This document shows positions 4,942 to 5,939 of a stretch of DNA of 5,939 nt, in pieces. Below the pieces are notes generated by a model that did not search any database, was not told where the DNA came from, and saw nothing but the letters and a program-made list of their open reading frames with translations. Origin of the DNA: Gammaproteobacteria bacterium (GTDB taxonomy: Bacteria; Pseudomonadota; Gammaproteobacteria; Halothiobacillales; Halothiobacillaceae); the NCBI GenBank assembly GCA_029335925.2, contig JARJMX020000162.1:1-5939 (forward strand), in the 5' to 3' direction. Within the stretch, counting starts at the first letter, position 1. Each line of letters opens with the position of its first letter. The position numbers were made by a program, and so were the translations under genes.

Positions 4942-5664
4942 TCAGGAGGCAGCTGCGGGCCAGTTCTCTGGCACCCGACCGAAATTAATCAGCATCTGCT
5001 CGCGCATGGCCTCCATGCGGTCGAGCTCACCCATGCGGATGTAGAGTTCAAGCAGCTCGGTGGCCACCTCCGGCTGATCCGGATCCATGAGAAGCGCGTT
5101 CTCAAGGGTCTCCAGGGCCTGTTCGAGCTGACCGTACTCGACCAATTCGCGCGCCTCCTCGAGCGGGGTACGCTTCTGCACGCTCTCTTGGGTCTTATGG
5201 CGCAGCACGAGCTGGTCGGTGTCGCAGAATTCGGCCCGCAGGAGCGAGCCGCGCACTCGCCCGATAGCCGGGTCGCAGGCGCGGATACCACTCTCCAGCT
5301 GGCGCTGGAGGAACATCAGCGAGGTGCGGCTGAGCAGCGGTGCGGCGAGATCAAGCATGCGCTGCTTGAGGGCCAGACCTTTGTCGCCCAGGGTGATGAG
5401 CAGGTCCACCAGGGCGCCATAAAGCGAAGCGCCATCCCCTTGGCGGATCAATAAAAGGATGCGCTGCACATGACTGCGCAGCTCGCGGGGATGGTTCACG
5501 ATGCGATGGCCGAGGTAGTGCAAGGCGCTGTCAACGTCATACACATGCCGAAGCATCAGACTGGTATGGCCGTGGATGGCCATATGGGGGTCAAGCGCAA
5601 GATCCACGGCCGGCAGGCTGGCGGGTTCCCCCTTGAGGCGGACGAGCGGGAGGGGTGTGTTCAT
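4942..5664 (-). CDS. TPR-containing protein, first gene of the GTPase block
   Basis: 240 residues, cytoplasmic, no signal peptide or membrane segment. The C-terminal part (about 168-232) shows tetratricopeptide-type helix pairs: ARELVEYGQLEQALETLENALLMDPDQPE, then a second repeat ELLELYIRMGELDRMEAM, ending INFGRVPENW. Helical repeats of this kind act as protein-binding scaffolds, as in the C-terminal region of FimV polar proteins; that resemblance is loose. Residues 1-165 are mostly alpha-helical with segments such as LHYLGHRIVNHPREL and LRSHVQRILLL; I recognise no family. The start is bounded: a TAA lies nine codons upstream in frame with no other start codon between. GGAAG (5679-5675) is a weak ribosome binding site 10 bases away. 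Position suggests it scaffolds the pseudo-receiver and GTPase encoded directly behind it, which is inference from gene order. Confidence 0.82.
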   Translation of the reverse strand: MNTPLPLVRLKGEPASLPAVDLALDPHMAIHGHTSLMLRHVYDVDSALHYLGHRIVNHPRELRSHVQRILLLIRQGDGASLYGALVDLLITLGDKGLALKQRMLDLAAPLLSRTSLMFLQRQLESGIRACDPAIGRVRGSLLRAEFCDTDQLVLRHKTQESVQKRTPLEEARELVEYGQLEQALETLENALLMDPDQPEVATELLELYIRMGELDRMEAMREQMLINFGRVPENWPAAAS

Positions 5665-5779
5665 GCAGCACCATCTTCCGTATGGAACTTATGCCATCAT
5701 TCAATCATGGTCTTTTGCCGTTTGTCACCTCCTGCCCCCGTCAGGCGGTATAGGTCGCAGTCACCAGGACACTTATGCT
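5665..5779 (-). promoter_or_regulatory. Gap between the sugar kinase and the TPR gene, likely leader of the five-gene block
   Basis: This 115-base gap separates a metabolic gene from the signalling block, so a promoter is expected. I find no convincing pair of -35 and -10 hexamers: GTGACA (5728-5723) has no matching -10 at normal distance. It contains an orphan strong Shine-Dalgarno (5733-5725) and two three-codon open frames (5708-5697 and 5700-5689). No intrinsic terminator for the kinase gene is visible. Confidence 0.3.
5725..5733 (-). promoter_or_regulatory. Orphan near-perfect Shine-Dalgarno in the leader of the TPR gene
   Basis: AGGAGGTGA on the minus strand matches the 16S tail almost fully, but the nearest ATG (5708-5706) is 16 bases away and opens only a three-codon frame. 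The real TPR start at 5664 is about 60 bases downstream. Confidence 0.4.
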
Positions 5780-5939
5780 TCATGCCGAGAGCCCCCTGAG
5801 GGCCAGACGCGCCGCACCGCAGGCGGGGATGGCGTCCGGGCAGGAAGCGACGGGCACGCCAAGCAGGCGAGCGCGGAGGGCCGTCCAGGCGGGATTACGC
5901 GCCCCACCTCCCATACTGAGCACCCGCGCGGGCCAAGGG
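5780..5939 (-). CDS. FGGY-family carbohydrate kinase, C-terminal end (truncated by window edge)
   Basis: The last 52 residues and stop of a larger protein. The frame reads ARVLSMGGGARNPAWTALRARLLGVPV and then a segment ending CGAARLALRGL before TGA at 5782-5780. A GGGARNP turn followed by a Trp-containing helix, an LLGVPV strand, and a GAARLA helix is the classic C-terminal signature of FGGY sugar kinases (xylulokinase, glycerol kinase and relatives); the GGGA segment belongs to the nucleotide-binding half. These enzymes phosphorylate sugars or polyols with ATP in the cytoplasm. The substrate cannot be told from this end. No link to the signalling genes is apparent; it is probably the neighbouring chromosomal gene in the same direction. 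The frame is open to the window edge. Family is confident from the motif despite the short fragment. Confidence 0.82.
   Translation of the reverse strand, partial: PWPARVLSMGGGARNPAWTALRARLLGVPVASCPDAIPACGAARLALRGLSA

Noticed and set aside
4540..5454. Long open frame on the + strand (304 codons)
   Set aside because: It lies antisense across the TPR and pseudo-receiver genes, which have coherent folds and operon spacing. Long antisense frames are expected in high-GC coding DNA, and the translation shows no domain pattern.
5732..5745. Possible terminator hairpin CCTG...CAGG after the sugar kinase gene
   Set aside because: The stem is only 4 bp and no T run follows on the transcribed strand.

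Overview
The window looks like a chromosomal segment of a GC-rich Gram-negative bacterium, most likely a beta- or gammaproteobacterium. This is inferred from the high-GC codon use, Shine-Dalgarno-led genes, and protein types (Aer-type PAS, TPR protein, small GTPase/roadblock pairs) common in motile, environmentally versatile proteobacteria; the genus cannot be fixed from sequence alone. Every gene I can support lies on the minus strand, so transcription runs from high to low coordinates. Coding is dense and no stretch of 300 bases lacks a gene.

Region by region, in transcription order: (1) 5939-5780 is the C-terminal end of an FGGY-family sugar kinase, apparently unrelated to the rest. (2) After a 115-base gap comes a tight five-gene block: a TPR-containing protein (5664-4942), a three-part protein with a degenerate receiver domain (4929-3706), a Ras-like small GTPase (3684-3142), a winged-helix plus roadblock-like protein overlapping the GTPase by 8 bases (3149-2514), and a PhnD-like ligand-binding protein without a signal peptide (2483-1764). 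(3) An AT-rich 100-base gap (1763-1664) probably carries a promoter for a second block: a V4R-like protein (about 1633-1214), a stand-alone roadblock/LC7 protein (1171-809), an Aer-type PAS protein (707-195), and the start of a second PhnD-like protein (193-1), cut by the window edge.

Taken together, the locus encodes an apparent cytoplasmic signalling system. It has several candidate small-molecule inputs (two PhnD-like proteins, a PAS domain predicted to bind FAD, a V4R pocket) beside a GTPase switch with roadblock partners and a pseudo-receiver. The GTPase, roadblock and winged-helix parts recall Streptomyces conservons (CvnB/C/D) and the Myxococcus MglA/MglB polarity switch. The surrounding sensor set is not one I recognise as a named system. 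That it works as one pathway is inference from gene order and spacing. No tRNA, rRNA, CRISPR, insertion sequence or origin was seen.
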